From positions 1 through 15,278 of the forward strand of contig JAITQP010000050.1 in the NCBI GenBank assembly GCA_031288885.1: a stretch of 15,278 bases of DNA. The letters are read 5' to 3'. Position 1 is the first letter of the stretch. The number at the start of each line of letters is the position of its first letter. The notes beneath the pieces are model-generated. The model did not search any database, was not told the DNA's origin, and worked only from the letters and a program-made list of their open reading frames with translations. The translations under genes were made by a program, and so were the position numbers. The DNA comes from Prevotellaceae bacterium. Its GTDB lineage: Bacteria; Bacteroidota; Bacteroidia; Bacteroidales; UBA932. Below are positions 1-6,018 of the stretch, piece after piece.

Positions 1-149
1 CGCTTGCGCGGGGGTCGCCACAGCGCGCGCGCGCAGGGTGACGCCTCGCTGCGCGCCGTAACCCCAGCCGCTTAGCGGCAAAAACAACGCCGCTGCATTG
101 GCGGCAATCTATCAATACAATTTTTAACTTTGAATAATAATAAATAGAT
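1..149. other. GC-rich intergenic stretch at the left edge
   Basis: No gene can be supported here. The first 66 bases are very GC-rich and form a loose palindrome, with GGGGT at 10-14 facing ACCCC at 61-65. Two small perfect hairpins follow: GCCGC-TTA-GCGGC at 67-79 and GCCGC/GCGGC at 89-93 and 101-105. This could be the tail of an unseen gene to the left or an intergenic repeat. The window edge prevents a decision. Confidence 0.4.
125..132 (+). promoter_or_regulatory. Bacteroidota -7 promoter element of the lipoprotein gene
   Basis: TAACTTTG matches the Bacteroidota consensus TAnnTTTG and lies 17 bases before the ATG at 150. A TTG at 98-100 could be the -33 element, but its spacing (24 bases) is longer than the usual 19-21. 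Confidence 0.55.
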
Positions 150-854
150 ATGAAACGACATTTTTTACTATTGGCATCCGTTAGCCTGCTCGCGACAACA
201 ACATTCTGCGCCTGCGACAAAGACGACGACAAAGAAGATAACGCTGCAACAAGCACAATTCCAGCCGGTGAATATACCATTGAAGTGGAAAACGGCAACA
301 AATACAACAGCAACATTGACAGTGTAAAGTTGGTGATTGAGCATGATGACGTGGTGGTATATGAGGTTTGCAGCGGCCAATACGCCAACGGCAAGGTTAC
401 TTTAGACTTCTCGAAATCTGTTCCCGACGAATACCTTAATGCATTTCATGACGAGGAACTTCCTGACGAATTAGCCGTATTTAAAAATTTAAAAATAAGT
501 AACCCAAGCGTAAAGACAGGGTGGATGAAGTTGAAAGCTTATAAATGGAACGCCGATTATAGCCGTTATGTCGGCAACATTTACCACGGAACAGACGAGC
601 AGGGAGGAGGCTCGATATCATCGATAATATCATATGCGAATGATGATGTGACTATAACAGGTTCCTTTAAACTCGAGGAAATGGAGAGTGACTATAAAAT
701 CAACATTAACTACATATATAACGTAAATCTGAAAAAAGGGTGGAATATAGTGTATGCCAAGCTACCGCAAATAATAACAGGAATAGTTCCTACAGTGGAG
801 GTAACCACCCAAGCGCCTGCCGGTGCGGTGTGGAGGTACGAAGAAGACTACTAA
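150..854 (+). CDS. Predicted surface lipoprotein of unknown function
   Basis: The 234-residue protein begins with a basic N-end (MKRH) and a hydrophobic stretch at residues 5-19, then a lipobox-like FCAC in which Cys22 is the likely lipidated residue. The mature end is strongly acidic (DKDDDKED, residues 23-30), resembling the charged lipoprotein export signal that sends Bacteroidota lipoproteins to the cell surface. The rest is rich in beta-type, Asn/Asp/Tyr-containing sequence with no family I recognise, so a binding or structural role is only a guess. The ATG follows a TAnnTTTG promoter by 17 bases, and a strong terminator lies downstream at 938-974, so the gene is probably a single-gene transcript. 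The lipoprotein call is secure; the function is unknown. Confidence 0.85.
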   Translation: MKRHFLLLASVSLLATTTFCACDKDDDKEDNAATSTIPAGEYTIEVENGNKYNSNIDSVKLVIEHDDVVVYEVCSGQYANGKVTLDFSKSVPDEYLNAFHDEELPDELAVFKNLKISNPSVKTGWMKLKAYKWNADYSRYVGNIYHGTDEQGGGSISSIISYANDDVTITGSFKLEEMESDYKININYIYNVNLKKGWNIVYAKLPQIITGIVPTVEVTTQAPAGAVWRYEEDY

Positions 855-937
855 ACTTAGAAGTTGGCAGCATTAAAAACCGCCTGTCGGAAAGCGGATA
901 AGCCGCTTTTAGCGCCAGCGCCCTGAGGCGCATGAAG

Positions 938-974
938 AAAAGATTTTCTCTAACGGGAAAATCTTTTTTTTTTT
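938..974 (+). terminator. Intrinsic terminator after the lipoprotein gene
   Basis: A perfect 11-bp stem (AAAAGATTTTC at 938-948, GAAAATCTTTT at 957-967) with an 8-base loop runs directly into eleven T residues (964-974). It follows the only upstream plus-strand gene and lies before the convergent gene that ends at 1121. Confidence 0.9.
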
Positions 975-990
975 GCGACTGAAAACAATC

Positions 991-1106
991 TTAATGAGGT
1001 AATGAAGTTGGTATATATTATTTTCCTTTGTCTACTGAGGTTGTTTTGTCTAAGAATTAGGTTGAAAATGAGGTTTTTGAGAGGATGACCTCGGTTACCT
1101 CATTAA
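991..1106. repeat. 12-bp inverted repeat enclosing GAGGT motifs between convergent genes
   Basis: TTAATGAGGTAA (991-1002) and its exact complement TTACCTCATTAA (1095-1106) bound a 116-base AT-rich segment. GAGGT recurs inside it, on both strands (near 1037, 1070 and 1088). The segment lies between the lipoprotein terminator and the end of the minus-strand MNT gene. It could be a degraded miniature element or a terminator region. No coding sequence is seen. Confidence 0.5.
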
Positions 1107-1120
1107 ACTTATAGGGTATA

Positions 1121-1432
1121 CTAATGAATTTCTATCCCTGTTCGCCGGATTTCGTCAAGGAAGCCCGCATAGTCGGCATCGCGGGCAACTACGTGGGGCT
1201 CAATGCGCACATCAACCTTGCGCTTTAGCTTCCACATGGGGGGAATAACCTTAAAAAAATCCCCCTCAAACCGGCTCACCACAAACGCAATATCAATATC
1301 GCTGTCCTCGTGGGGTGTTCCCTTTGCGTAAGACCCAAAGAGATATACCTTTTCTACCTCCATCGGGAAGTCTCGCAGCACCAAGTCACGGTAGGCTCTT
1401 ACTTTGCTAATAATATCGTCTCTTTTATCCAT
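1121..1432 (-). CDS. Solitary MNT-type nucleotidyltransferase
   Basis: A 103-residue minimal nucleotidyltransferase of the pol-beta superfamily. The signature GSYAKGT lies at residues 33-39, the metal-binding pair D45-I-D47 follows, and a third acidic residue, D74, sits in VDVRIEP. Proteins of this type usually act as the antitoxin half of HEPN/MNT modules by adding nucleotides to the HEPN partner. No HEPN gene adjoins this copy on its strand, so it is an orphan here. An in-frame TTG-type start exists 99 bases upstream, but the ATG at 1432 is chosen because a minus-strand promoter element (TACCTTTG, 1460 down to 1453) lies between the two. It is divergent from the ParE operon. Confidence 0.82.
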   Translation of the reverse strand: MDKRDDIISKVRAYRDLVLRDFPMEVEKVYLFGSYAKGTPHEDSDIDIAFVVSRFEGDFFKVIPPMWKLKRKVDVRIEPHVVARDADYAGFLDEIRRTGIEIH

Positions 1433-1452
1433 TGCTGTAGGGTTTTGATTTA

Positions 1453-1460
1453 CAAAGGTA
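1453..1460 (-). promoter_or_regulatory. -7 promoter element of the orphan MNT gene
   Basis: Read on the minus strand this is TACCTTTG, matching TAnnTTTG. It lies 20 bases upstream of the ATG at 1432 and rules out the longer reading frame as the start. Confidence 0.65.
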
Positions 1461-1543
1461 CAATATTTCTCCTTATAGCTGGCTTGACAATTCACAATAT
1501 TTTTTCGGAGTAAAATACGCTGCCCTGTCAAATGGGGATAGAT

Positions 1544-1576
1544 TTTGCCTTGCGATGGAATATTTTGCTATATTTG
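1544..1576 (+). promoter_or_regulatory. Promoter of the antitoxin/ParE operon
   Basis: TTTG at 1544-1547 and TATATTTG at 1569-1576 are separated by 21 bases, fitting the Bacteroidota -33/-7 arrangement. The segment at 1558-1575 recurs exactly at 2377-2394 upstream of the MntA/HepT pair. The ATG at 1587 lies only 10 bases after the -7 element, so the leader is very short. Confidence 0.7.
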
Positions 1577-1586
1577 CAAAAATAAT

Positions 1587-1799
1587 ATGCTTATGCAAGT
1601 ACTACTGAACATACCGGATACAAAAGCCCCCTTCTTGATGGATGTGCTCCGGCATATTTCGTACGTAAAGGTCAAACCCCTTACCGACGAAAAGGCATTC
1701 TTGCTGACCGAGATGCAGGAGGCTGCTGAAGAAATGGCGCTAATTAAGCGCGGAAAAAAGAACGCCCGCAGCGCAGAAGATTTCCTCAATGAGCTATAG
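1587..1799 (+). CDS. Small antitoxin-like protein, first gene of the ParE operon
   Basis: This 70-residue protein starts MLMQVLLNIPDTKAPF and ends with a charged helix and ARSAEDFLNEL. That layout (a short beta strand, a helix, then a Lys/Glu-rich helix ending in FLNEL) resembles small Bacteroidota antitoxins coded before RelE/ParE-type toxins. I recognise the pattern, not a named family. The next gene follows after 18 bases and is itself antitoxin-like, which is odd for a two-gene module. ATG 1587 is chosen because it directly follows the promoter; ATG 1593, two codons later, is equally possible. Confidence 0.7.
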   Translation: MLMQVLLNIPDTKAPFLMDVLRHISYVKVKPLTDEKAFLLTEMQEAAEEMALIKRGKKNARSAEDFLNEL

Positions 1800-1817
1800 C
1801 GTAAAAACAATAAATAT

Positions 1818-2039
1818 ATGTTACAGGCACAAGTATTGAAAGACCAGCAGGGCGCCCCCATGGGGGTTTTTATCCCAATAAAAGTATGGGAGCGCGTAAA
1901 ATTTCAGTATCCGGATATTGAGTCCGTGGGCGCAGACCTGCCGCCGTGGGAAAAAGAATTCATAGACCAGCGCTTGGAAATGGTGAAACGCCACCCCGAA
2001 CGCCTGCAACCTATTGAAACGCTCTTTGATGGTCTTTAA
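1818..2039 (+). CDS. Second antitoxin-like protein, next to the ParE toxin
   Basis: The 73-residue protein opens with MLQAQVLKDQQGAPMGVFIPIKVWERV, a beta-hairpin followed by a helix as in the DNA-binding end of Phd-like and related antitoxins. It closes with an acidic-basic tail (PPWEKEFIDQRLEMVKRHPE), a pattern of addiction-module components in which the C-terminal tail wraps the toxin. The toxin gene follows after 12 bases, so this is the likeliest direct partner of the ParE protein. The first gene of the operon may be a second antitoxin or a regulator. Assignment rests on pattern and position only. Confidence 0.72.
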   Translation: MLQAQVLKDQQGAPMGVFIPIKVWERVKFQYPDIESVGADLPPWEKEFIDQRLEMVKRHPERLQPIETLFDGL

Positions 2040-2051
2040 CATCGAAGCAAA

Positions 2052-2348
2052 ATGTACACGGCCTTTTACCTTAATGAAGTTCGGGAAGATATTCTTACCG
2101 CAACGCAATGGTACGCTGAACAGCGGGAGGGTTTAGATGTCCTCTTTGTTGCAGCCGTAAAGGAAGCTATTGCCAATATCGTTAAAATGCCTTCGGCTTA
2201 CGCCGTAAGGTATAAAAATATCCGAATAGCCCATACCAAGATTTTCCCCTACAACATTCACTTTTTTATTGACGAAGCAAACCGGCAGGTTGTCGTTACA
2301 GGCGTAACGCACAACAGGCGACAAGATGCGCTGCTTTTGGAGCGGTGA
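2052..2348 (+). CDS. RelE/ParE-superfamily toxin
   Basis: The 98-residue protein has the ParE layout: an N-terminal strand with a helix pair (EVREDILTATQWYAEQREGL, residues 9-28), a second long helix (FVAAVKEAIANIV), then the strand RYKNIRIAHTKIFPYNIHFFI and a final VVVTGVTHNRR. The aromatic, basic FPY...THNRR end is typical of the ParE branch, whose characterised members poison DNA gyrase, rather than RelE mRNA nucleases. That target is family knowledge and not visible here. It is the last gene of a three-gene operon starting at 1587. The reading frame is intact and of normal length, so the toxin is probably functional. Confidence 0.85.
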   Translation: MYTAFYLNEVREDILTATQWYAEQREGLDVLFVAAVKEAIANIVKMPSAYAVRYKNIRIAHTKIFPYNIHFFIDEANRQVVVTGVTHNRRQDALLLER

Positions 2349-2360
2349 CGCGAGTTGTTT

Positions 2361-2395
2361 TTTGAAGCGGAAAACAGAATATTTTGCTATATTTA
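2361..2395 (+). promoter_or_regulatory. Likely promoter of the MntA/HepT pair
   Basis: TATATTTA (2388-2395) is one base away from TAnnTTTG, with TTTG at 2361-2364 upstream (23-base spacing). Eighteen bases at 2377-2394 are identical to the promoter at 1558-1575. The MntA ATG is at 2419. Confidence 0.5.
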
Positions 2396-2418
2396 CGAAA
2401 AAAATAACCGAAAAAATT

Positions 2419-2712
2419 ATGCCCTACTCGGAGGAAATAAAAATCAAGCTAAGCGCGCTCAAGCCGGAGCTGGCGATGAAGTTCCACGTTAGCGCCATCG
2501 GCCTATTCGGCTCTGCCGTTCGCAGCGATTTTTCTCCGGCTACGAGCGACATAGATATTATTGTCGATTTTTCACAGCCGGTAGGCGTGGAATTTATTGA
2601 CCTTGCCAGCTACTTGGAAAGCAAATTTCACCGAAAGGTAGATCTTGTTTCGAGGCGCGGAATAAAACCCCGATACTATTCTGAAATAGAAAAAGATATT
2701 GTTTATGTCTAA
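2419..2712 (+). CDS. mntA: MntA-type antitoxin, minimal nucleotidyltransferase
   Basis: A 97-residue minimal nucleotidyltransferase. The active-site pattern is G31-S32 followed, eleven residues later, by D44-I-D46, with a third acidic residue at D75 (KVDLV). Characterised MntA antitoxins silence the HepT toxin by adding AMP groups to a tyrosine of its RX4HXY motif, and that motif is intact in the next gene. The two reading frames overlap by 8 bases (2705-2712), indicating translational coupling. The frame stays open upstream to 2326, inside the ParE gene, but ATG 2419 is preferred because the promoter element precedes it and the family N-end matches. Confidence 0.85.
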   Translation: MPYSEEIKIKLSALKPELAMKFHVSAIGLFGSAVRSDFSPATSDIDIIVDFSQPVGVEFIDLASYLESKFHRKVDLVSRRGIKPRYYSEIEKDIVYV

Positions 2713-3037
2713 AAGAAACATCGAACTTTTACTGAATGATATCGTCGAAAGCGGCGAGAAAATTTTTCACTACGTTCAAGGCTTAAGCTACGAAGAATTT
2801 CTTAACGACAACAAAACGGTTGACGCTGTTGTTAGGAACTTTGAAATTATTGGGGAAGCTGCCAATTGTCTTCCCGATGACTTTAAAGAAAATCACCAAG
2901 AAATAGATTGGTATAGGATTAGAGGATTTCGTAACAGAATAGTGCATCACTATTTTGGTATAGACCATAGCATCCTTTGGCAAATTAAGGAAACCTTTTT
3001 GCCGAAAATGCTATCAACCATCAAACAACTTCTTTAG
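2705..3037 (+). CDS. hepT: HepT-type HEPN toxin (RNase), partner of MntA
   Basis: A 110-residue HEPN protein of the DUF86/HepT family. The catalytic motif RX4HXY is complete as R76-NRIV-H81-H-Y83, followed by FGID. Upstream, VDAVVRNFEIIGEAAN (residues 39-54) is the conserved helix of this family. HepT proteins are RNases that act as dimers and are neutralised by AMPylation of the motif tyrosine by MntA. The start is ATG 2705; an in-frame TTG at 2699 is also possible. All key residues are present, so the pair is predicted to be an active type VII toxin-antitoxin module. Confidence 0.9.
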   Translation: MSKRNIELLLNDIVESGEKIFHYVQGLSYEEFLNDNKTVDAVVRNFEIIGEAANCLPDDFKENHQEIDWYRIRGFRNRIVHHYFGIDHSILWQIKETFLPKMLSTIKQLL

Positions 3038-3134
3038 CTGCCTCTATACTCCTAAATACTCTTAAACTCCCGATATTCTCCCCGCCTCCGCTCCCCAAAA
3101 ACGCCAAAACAGCAATCCCTCGCAGTTAACCCAA

Positions 3135-3177
3135 ACCGTTGCCCTTTAGCTACCGTTGCCAAAATTGATTATCTTTG
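3135..3177 (+). promoter_or_regulatory. Promoter of the nfnB-like gene with a 9-bp direct repeat
   Basis: TATCTTTG (3170-3177) is a consensus -7 element 38 bases before the ATG at 3216. ACCGTTGCC occurs twice, at 3135-3143 and 3152-3160, 17 bases apart. The repeat covers the region where a -33 element and an activator or repressor would bind. The rest of 3038-3134 is non-coding and shows nothing distinct. Confidence 0.7.
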
Positions 3178-3215
3178 CACTTTCAGCTTAACCAAAATTT
3201 CTTCTTTACCAAAAA

Positions 3216-4601
3216 ATGGCAACAAAAATTCCCCGCACTCCGGCGCGCGAGCAAGACCCCGCCGTGCGCGCCGCCAACTTCGAGGAGGTGTGCTACGGCT
3301 ACAGCGCCCACGAGGCCACGCTCGAAGCGTCGCGCTGCATACAGTGCAAAAAGCCCCGCTGCATGGAGGCGTGCCCCGTGGGCATTAAAATTCCGCAGTT
3401 CATCCACGCAGCGCTCTCCGGCAGCTTTGCCGAGGCCGCGCGCATCATTGCGCAGGACAGCAGCCTGCCCGCCATCTGCGGGCGCGTGTGCCCGCAGGAA
3501 ACGCAGTGCGAGGGCGCGTGCGTGCTCGGCGTAAAGGGCGAGCCCGTGAACATCGGCAAGCTGGAGCGGTTTGTGGGGGACTGGAGCATGGACAACAACC
3601 TCACCTTTGCCGAAAAAGCCGCGCCCAACGGCCGGCGCGTGGCGGTGGTGGGCAGCGGGCCGGCGGGGCTGGCCTGCGCCACCGATTTGGCAAAAATGGG
3701 CTACTACGTCAAGATTTTTGAGGCGCTGCACAAGGCGGGAGGCGTGCTCGAGTACGGCATCCCCGAGTTTCGCCTGCCCAAGGAGCGCGTGGTGCGGCGC
3801 GAGGTGGACAGCGTGCGGCGGCTGGGCGTGGAGGTCGAAACCGACGTGGTGGTGGGGCGCACCGTAACCATCGACAGCCTGATGGAGGACGAAAAGTTTA
3901 GCGCCGTGTTCATCGGCTCGGGGGCGGGGCTGCCCAAGTTCATGGGCATTTCGGGCGAAAACCTCAACGGCGTGGCGTCGGCCAACGAGTTCCTCACCCG
4001 CGCCAACCTGATGAAAGCCTACGACCGCCGCTACGACACGCCCCTCTACGTGGGCAAGCGCGTAGCGGTGGTGGGCGGCGGCAACGTGGCGATGGACGCC
4101 GCGCGCACGGCCAAGCGGCTGGGCGCAGACGTCTGCATCGTGTACCGCCGCAGCGAAAAGGAGCTGCCCGCCCGCGTGGAGGAGGTGCACCACGCCCGCG
4201 AGGAGGGCATCGCGTTTCACCTGCTGACCAACCCCGTGGCGGTGCTGGGCGGCGACAGCGGCTGGGTGCGCGGCCTGCGCTGCATCCGCATGGCGCTGGG
4301 CGAGCCCGACGCCAGCGGACGCCGCAGCCCCGTGGCGGTAGCCGGCTCGGAGTTTGACGTGGAGGTGGACGTGGTGATCATGTCGCTGGGCACCTCGCCC
4401 AACCCGCTCATTTCGTCCACCACGTCGGGCTTGGAGGTCAACCGGCGGGGCTGCCTTGTGGCCACCGAAAGCGGCGCAACGACCCGCACGGGCGTGTTTG
4501 CCGGCGGCGACGCGGTGACGGGCGCGGCAACCGTCATCCTCGCCATGGGCGCAGGGCGAACGGCGGCAAGGGCAATTGACGAGTACCTGCGGCGCAAATA
4601 G
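3216..4601 (+). CDS. NfnB/GltD-like large subunit: FAD and iron-sulfur NADPH oxidoreductase
   Basis: The 461-residue protein belongs to the family annotated as homotetrameric NADPH-dependent glutamate synthase small chain (GltA), which includes the NfnB subunit of NADH-dependent ferredoxin:NADP+ oxidoreductase. The N-terminal part carries two cysteine groups for [4Fe-4S] clusters: C41, C44, C49, C53 and C88, C92, C98, C102. An FAD motif VAVVGSGPAGLA follows (residues 142-153), then an NADPH motif VAVVGGGNVAMD (283-294) and the closing FAD segment GVFAGGDAVTGAATV (426-440). Length and domain order are complete. No glutamate synthase large subunit is present, but a PyrK/NfnA-like small subunit is coded at 13163-14017, which favours a transhydrogenase role over glutamate synthesis. 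The gene is much more GC-rich than the preceding toxin island. The ATG at 3216 follows a strong promoter. Confidence 0.92.
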   Translation: MATKIPRTPAREQDPAVRAANFEEVCYGYSAHEATLEASRCIQCKKPRCMEACPVGIKIPQFIHAALSGSFAEAARIIAQDSSLPAICGRVCPQETQCEGACVLGVKGEPVNIGKLERFVGDWSMDNNLTFAEKAAPNGRRVAVVGSGPAGLACATDLAKMGYYVKIFEALHKAGGVLEYGIPEFRLPKERVVRREVDSVRRLGVEVETDVVVGRTVTIDSLMEDEKFSAVFIGSGAGLPKFMGISGENLNGVASANEFLTRANLMKAYDRRYDTPLYVGKRVAVVGGGNVAMDAARTAKRLGADVCIVYRRSEKELPARVEEVHHAREEGIAFHLLTNPVAVLGGDSGWVRGLRCIRMALGEPDASGRRSPVAVAGSEFDVEVDVVIMSLGTSPNPLISSTTSGLEVNRRGCLVATESGATTRTGVFAGGDAVTGAATVILAMGAGRTAARAIDEYLRRK

Positions 4602-4625
4602 CAGCTATATTTCAAAAAAAATTTA

Positions 4626-4633
4626 TACCTTTG
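4626..4633 (+). promoter_or_regulatory. -7 promoter element at the head of the structured non-coding region
   Basis: TACCTTTG matches TAnnTTTG and is followed by GC as in the strongest sites of this window. It begins 25 bases after the nfnB-like stop codon and about 360 bases before the next gene, so transcription from it would cover the whole hairpin-rich stretch at 4640-4985. Confidence 0.55.
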
Positions 4634-4639
4634 CATCTC

Positions 4640-4985
4640 AGAAATCTGAATTATTCATTTAAACTTTAGAAAAATGGCAAATACCTCTTGAGAATTTAAG
4701 AGGAGCCTCGCTCAAGGAGCGAGCTGACATATAAAAAAGCGTTTAGCTTTGACATCTTGTCTTTGAAACTTCGACAACTTTAAGGACGGTCAAGAGTAAA
4801 GTTTGAACGCTCACGAGCAATCGTGAGCTTTACTCATTATTTGACCGTTAGGTAGTCGAAGACCTCAAAGACAAGTAAATGATTAAGTTCACGATTTTTT
4901 ATGTGGCTACCTCAAGCAAAAACGTCGTAAATATGCCGAATAGCGCGACGAAAAAGTAAGGAGTAGGTTTTTTTTACTTATATGT
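4640..4985 (+). ncRNA. Candidate structured RNA: stand-alone small RNA or long leader of the radical SAM gene
   Basis: There is no convincing open frame here. There is a chain of hairpins: CCTCTT/AAGAGG (4684-4703), a perfect 7-bp stem CTCGCTC/GAGCGAG with a 3-base loop (4707-4723), AAAGC/GCTTT (4736-4750), and a long-armed hairpin at 4756-4875. The long hairpin has perfect helices of 11 bp (4756-4766 with 4865-4875), 7 bp (4769-4775 with 4855-4861), 8 bp (4786-4793 with 4841-4848), 7 bp (4794-4800 with 4829-4835) and 8 bp (4809-4816 with 4821-4828), closed by a GCAA tetraloop. Smaller stems follow at 4923-4950 and 4954-4979, the last containing a T run. A promoter element lies at 4626. The long hairpin with a central 10/6 internal loop is broadly 6S-RNA-like in shape, but I cannot assign a family. 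Ends are approximate. Confidence 0.5.
4756..4875. repeat. 120-base long-armed imperfect palindrome with GCAA tetraloop
   Basis: Five perfect helices totalling 41 bp are stacked along one axis, separated by small asymmetric loops: 2/3, 10/6, 0/5 and 8/0 bases. As DNA this is a large imperfect palindrome; as RNA it is a stable rod. It is far longer than a terminator and lacks a following T tract. Confidence 0.8.
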
Positions 4986-4992
4986 CAAAACG

Positions 4993-5901
4993 ATGAGAAA
5001 AATCGCCATAAAAATTATCAGAGGCATTCGCAAATTTGTTCCCTCAAGCATCCGCAAAAATGAAGCAATCCAAACGCTATGGCTTCGAATTTTAAATAAA
5101 AACCACCTCAGGAAGCGAAAACCTCACGCTACGCTGCCATTTGCGGTGATCCTGACGGATTGCTGCAACTTAAACTGTAAAATGTGCAACTCATTTTGCC
5201 CGCTCGCAGAGGAGTACTTCCTTGATGTTAACACTTTTGAGCGCGATTGCGCAAGGCTTTCCGAGCTGGCAAATGGCCGGATTAAGAACATTCATCTAAC
5301 AGGTGGAGAGGCGCTGCTGCACCCGCAAATCACCAAATTCTTCGATATCGCCCGAAAATACTTCAGCTGCGCTCATATCGCTATGCTCACCAATGGCATC
5401 CTGCTGCTAAAGCAACCCGACGAATTTTGGGCAAGCTGCAAAAAAAACGGCATACTGATTTCGGTGTCGAGGTATCCCATCAAAATAGACCATAGCGCCA
5501 TAAAGCGCTTAGCGAAAAAGCGTGGGGTAGCGCTGGCGTATCACGAAAATCAAGACGTAAAAAAACACTGGTGGAAAATGCAGCTGGACTTAAGCGGGAT
5601 GCAGGACGTAGAAAAGAACTTCAAGCTATGTGCCGTGTCAAATGGGTGCATTCAGCTGCGGGAAGGAAAGCTGCATACATGCAACATAGTAACAAACATA
5701 CGGTCTTTTAACCGCTACTTTGGTAAAAATCTTGAGGTAACCGAGCGAGATTACGTTGACATCTACAAGGCAAGCAGCATTGACGAAATACTAACATCGC
5801 TGAGCAAGCCGATACCTTTTTGCCGCTACTGCAATATCAAAGGTTACCAGTACCACTTAGAGTGGGGGCTGTCAAAAAGAGAGATTTCCGAATGGACGTA
5901 G
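4993..5901 (+). CDS. Radical SAM enzyme with C-terminal cysteine-rich region
   Basis: A 302-residue radical SAM protein. The cluster motif CX3CX2C is C58-NLN-C62-KM-C65, and the SAM-binding GGE is at residues 104-106 in HLTGGEALLHP. The C-terminal part carries further cysteines (C213, C219, C230, C277, C280) spaced like a reduced SPASM-type region that would hold an additional iron-sulfur cluster. The first 45 residues are strongly basic and partly hydrophobic, suggesting membrane or nucleic-acid contact. The substrate is unknown: no peptide-modification precursor or partner gene is adjacent. The gene directly follows the hairpin-rich region, and a 4-codon frame (ATG at 4982) ends in TGA overlapping this ATG. 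Confidence 0.88.
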   Translation: MRKIAIKIIRGIRKFVPSSIRKNEAIQTLWLRILNKNHLRKRKPHATLPFAVILTDCCNLNCKMCNSFCPLAEEYFLDVNTFERDCARLSELANGRIKNIHLTGGEALLHPQITKFFDIARKYFSCAHIAMLTNGILLLKQPDEFWASCKKNGILISVSRYPIKIDHSAIKRLAKKRGVALAYHENQDVKKHWWKMQLDLSGMQDVEKNFKLCAVSNGCIQLREGKLHTCNIVTNIRSFNRYFGKNLEVTERDYVDIYKASSIDEILTSLSKPIPFCRYCNIKGYQYHLEWGLSKREISEWT

Positions 5902-5945
5902 CGCTGGGCACTTTGACCAATTAGCTCATACGTAGATAGTTAAAT

Positions 5946-5996
5946 GTACACTTTATCAAAACTTCCGATTTTTGGAAGTTTTGATAAAGGTAGTAC
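5946..5996. repeat. Strong palindrome downstream of the radical SAM gene
   Basis: CTTTATCAAAACTTCC (5951-5966) and its exact complement (5974-5989) form a 16-bp stem with the 7-base loop GATTTTT. GTAC at 5946-5949 and 5993-5996 extends the stem past a small internal loop. It may stop transcription from the radical SAM gene, but no T run follows on either strand, so a binding site or mobile-element end is also possible. Confidence 0.75.
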
Positions 5997-6018
5997 AACT
6001 TCCAACATTTTCAGCATC

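Noticed and set aside
3183..4220. A 345-residue open frame on the minus strand rich in Ala, His and Val
   Set aside because: It is antisense to the clearly real nfnB-like gene, and long minus-strand frames are expected opposite GC-rich coding DNA. The protein has no recognisable motif.
3216..4601. Glutamate synthase small subunit (GltD) as the firm name
   Set aside because: No GltB large subunit is present, while an NfnA-like partner is found in the window. The sequence alone does not separate the two roles, so no gene symbol was given.
4756..4875. Rho-independent terminator of the nfnB-like gene
   Set aside because: The rod is 120 bases long with internal loops, no T tract follows it, and a promoter element lies between the gene and the rod.
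4640..4985. tmRNA, RNase P RNA or SRP RNA
   Set aside because: I could not find the conserved sequence blocks of these RNAs (tag-coding region with CCA end, P4-type core, or SRP GNAR/GGAA domain in context).
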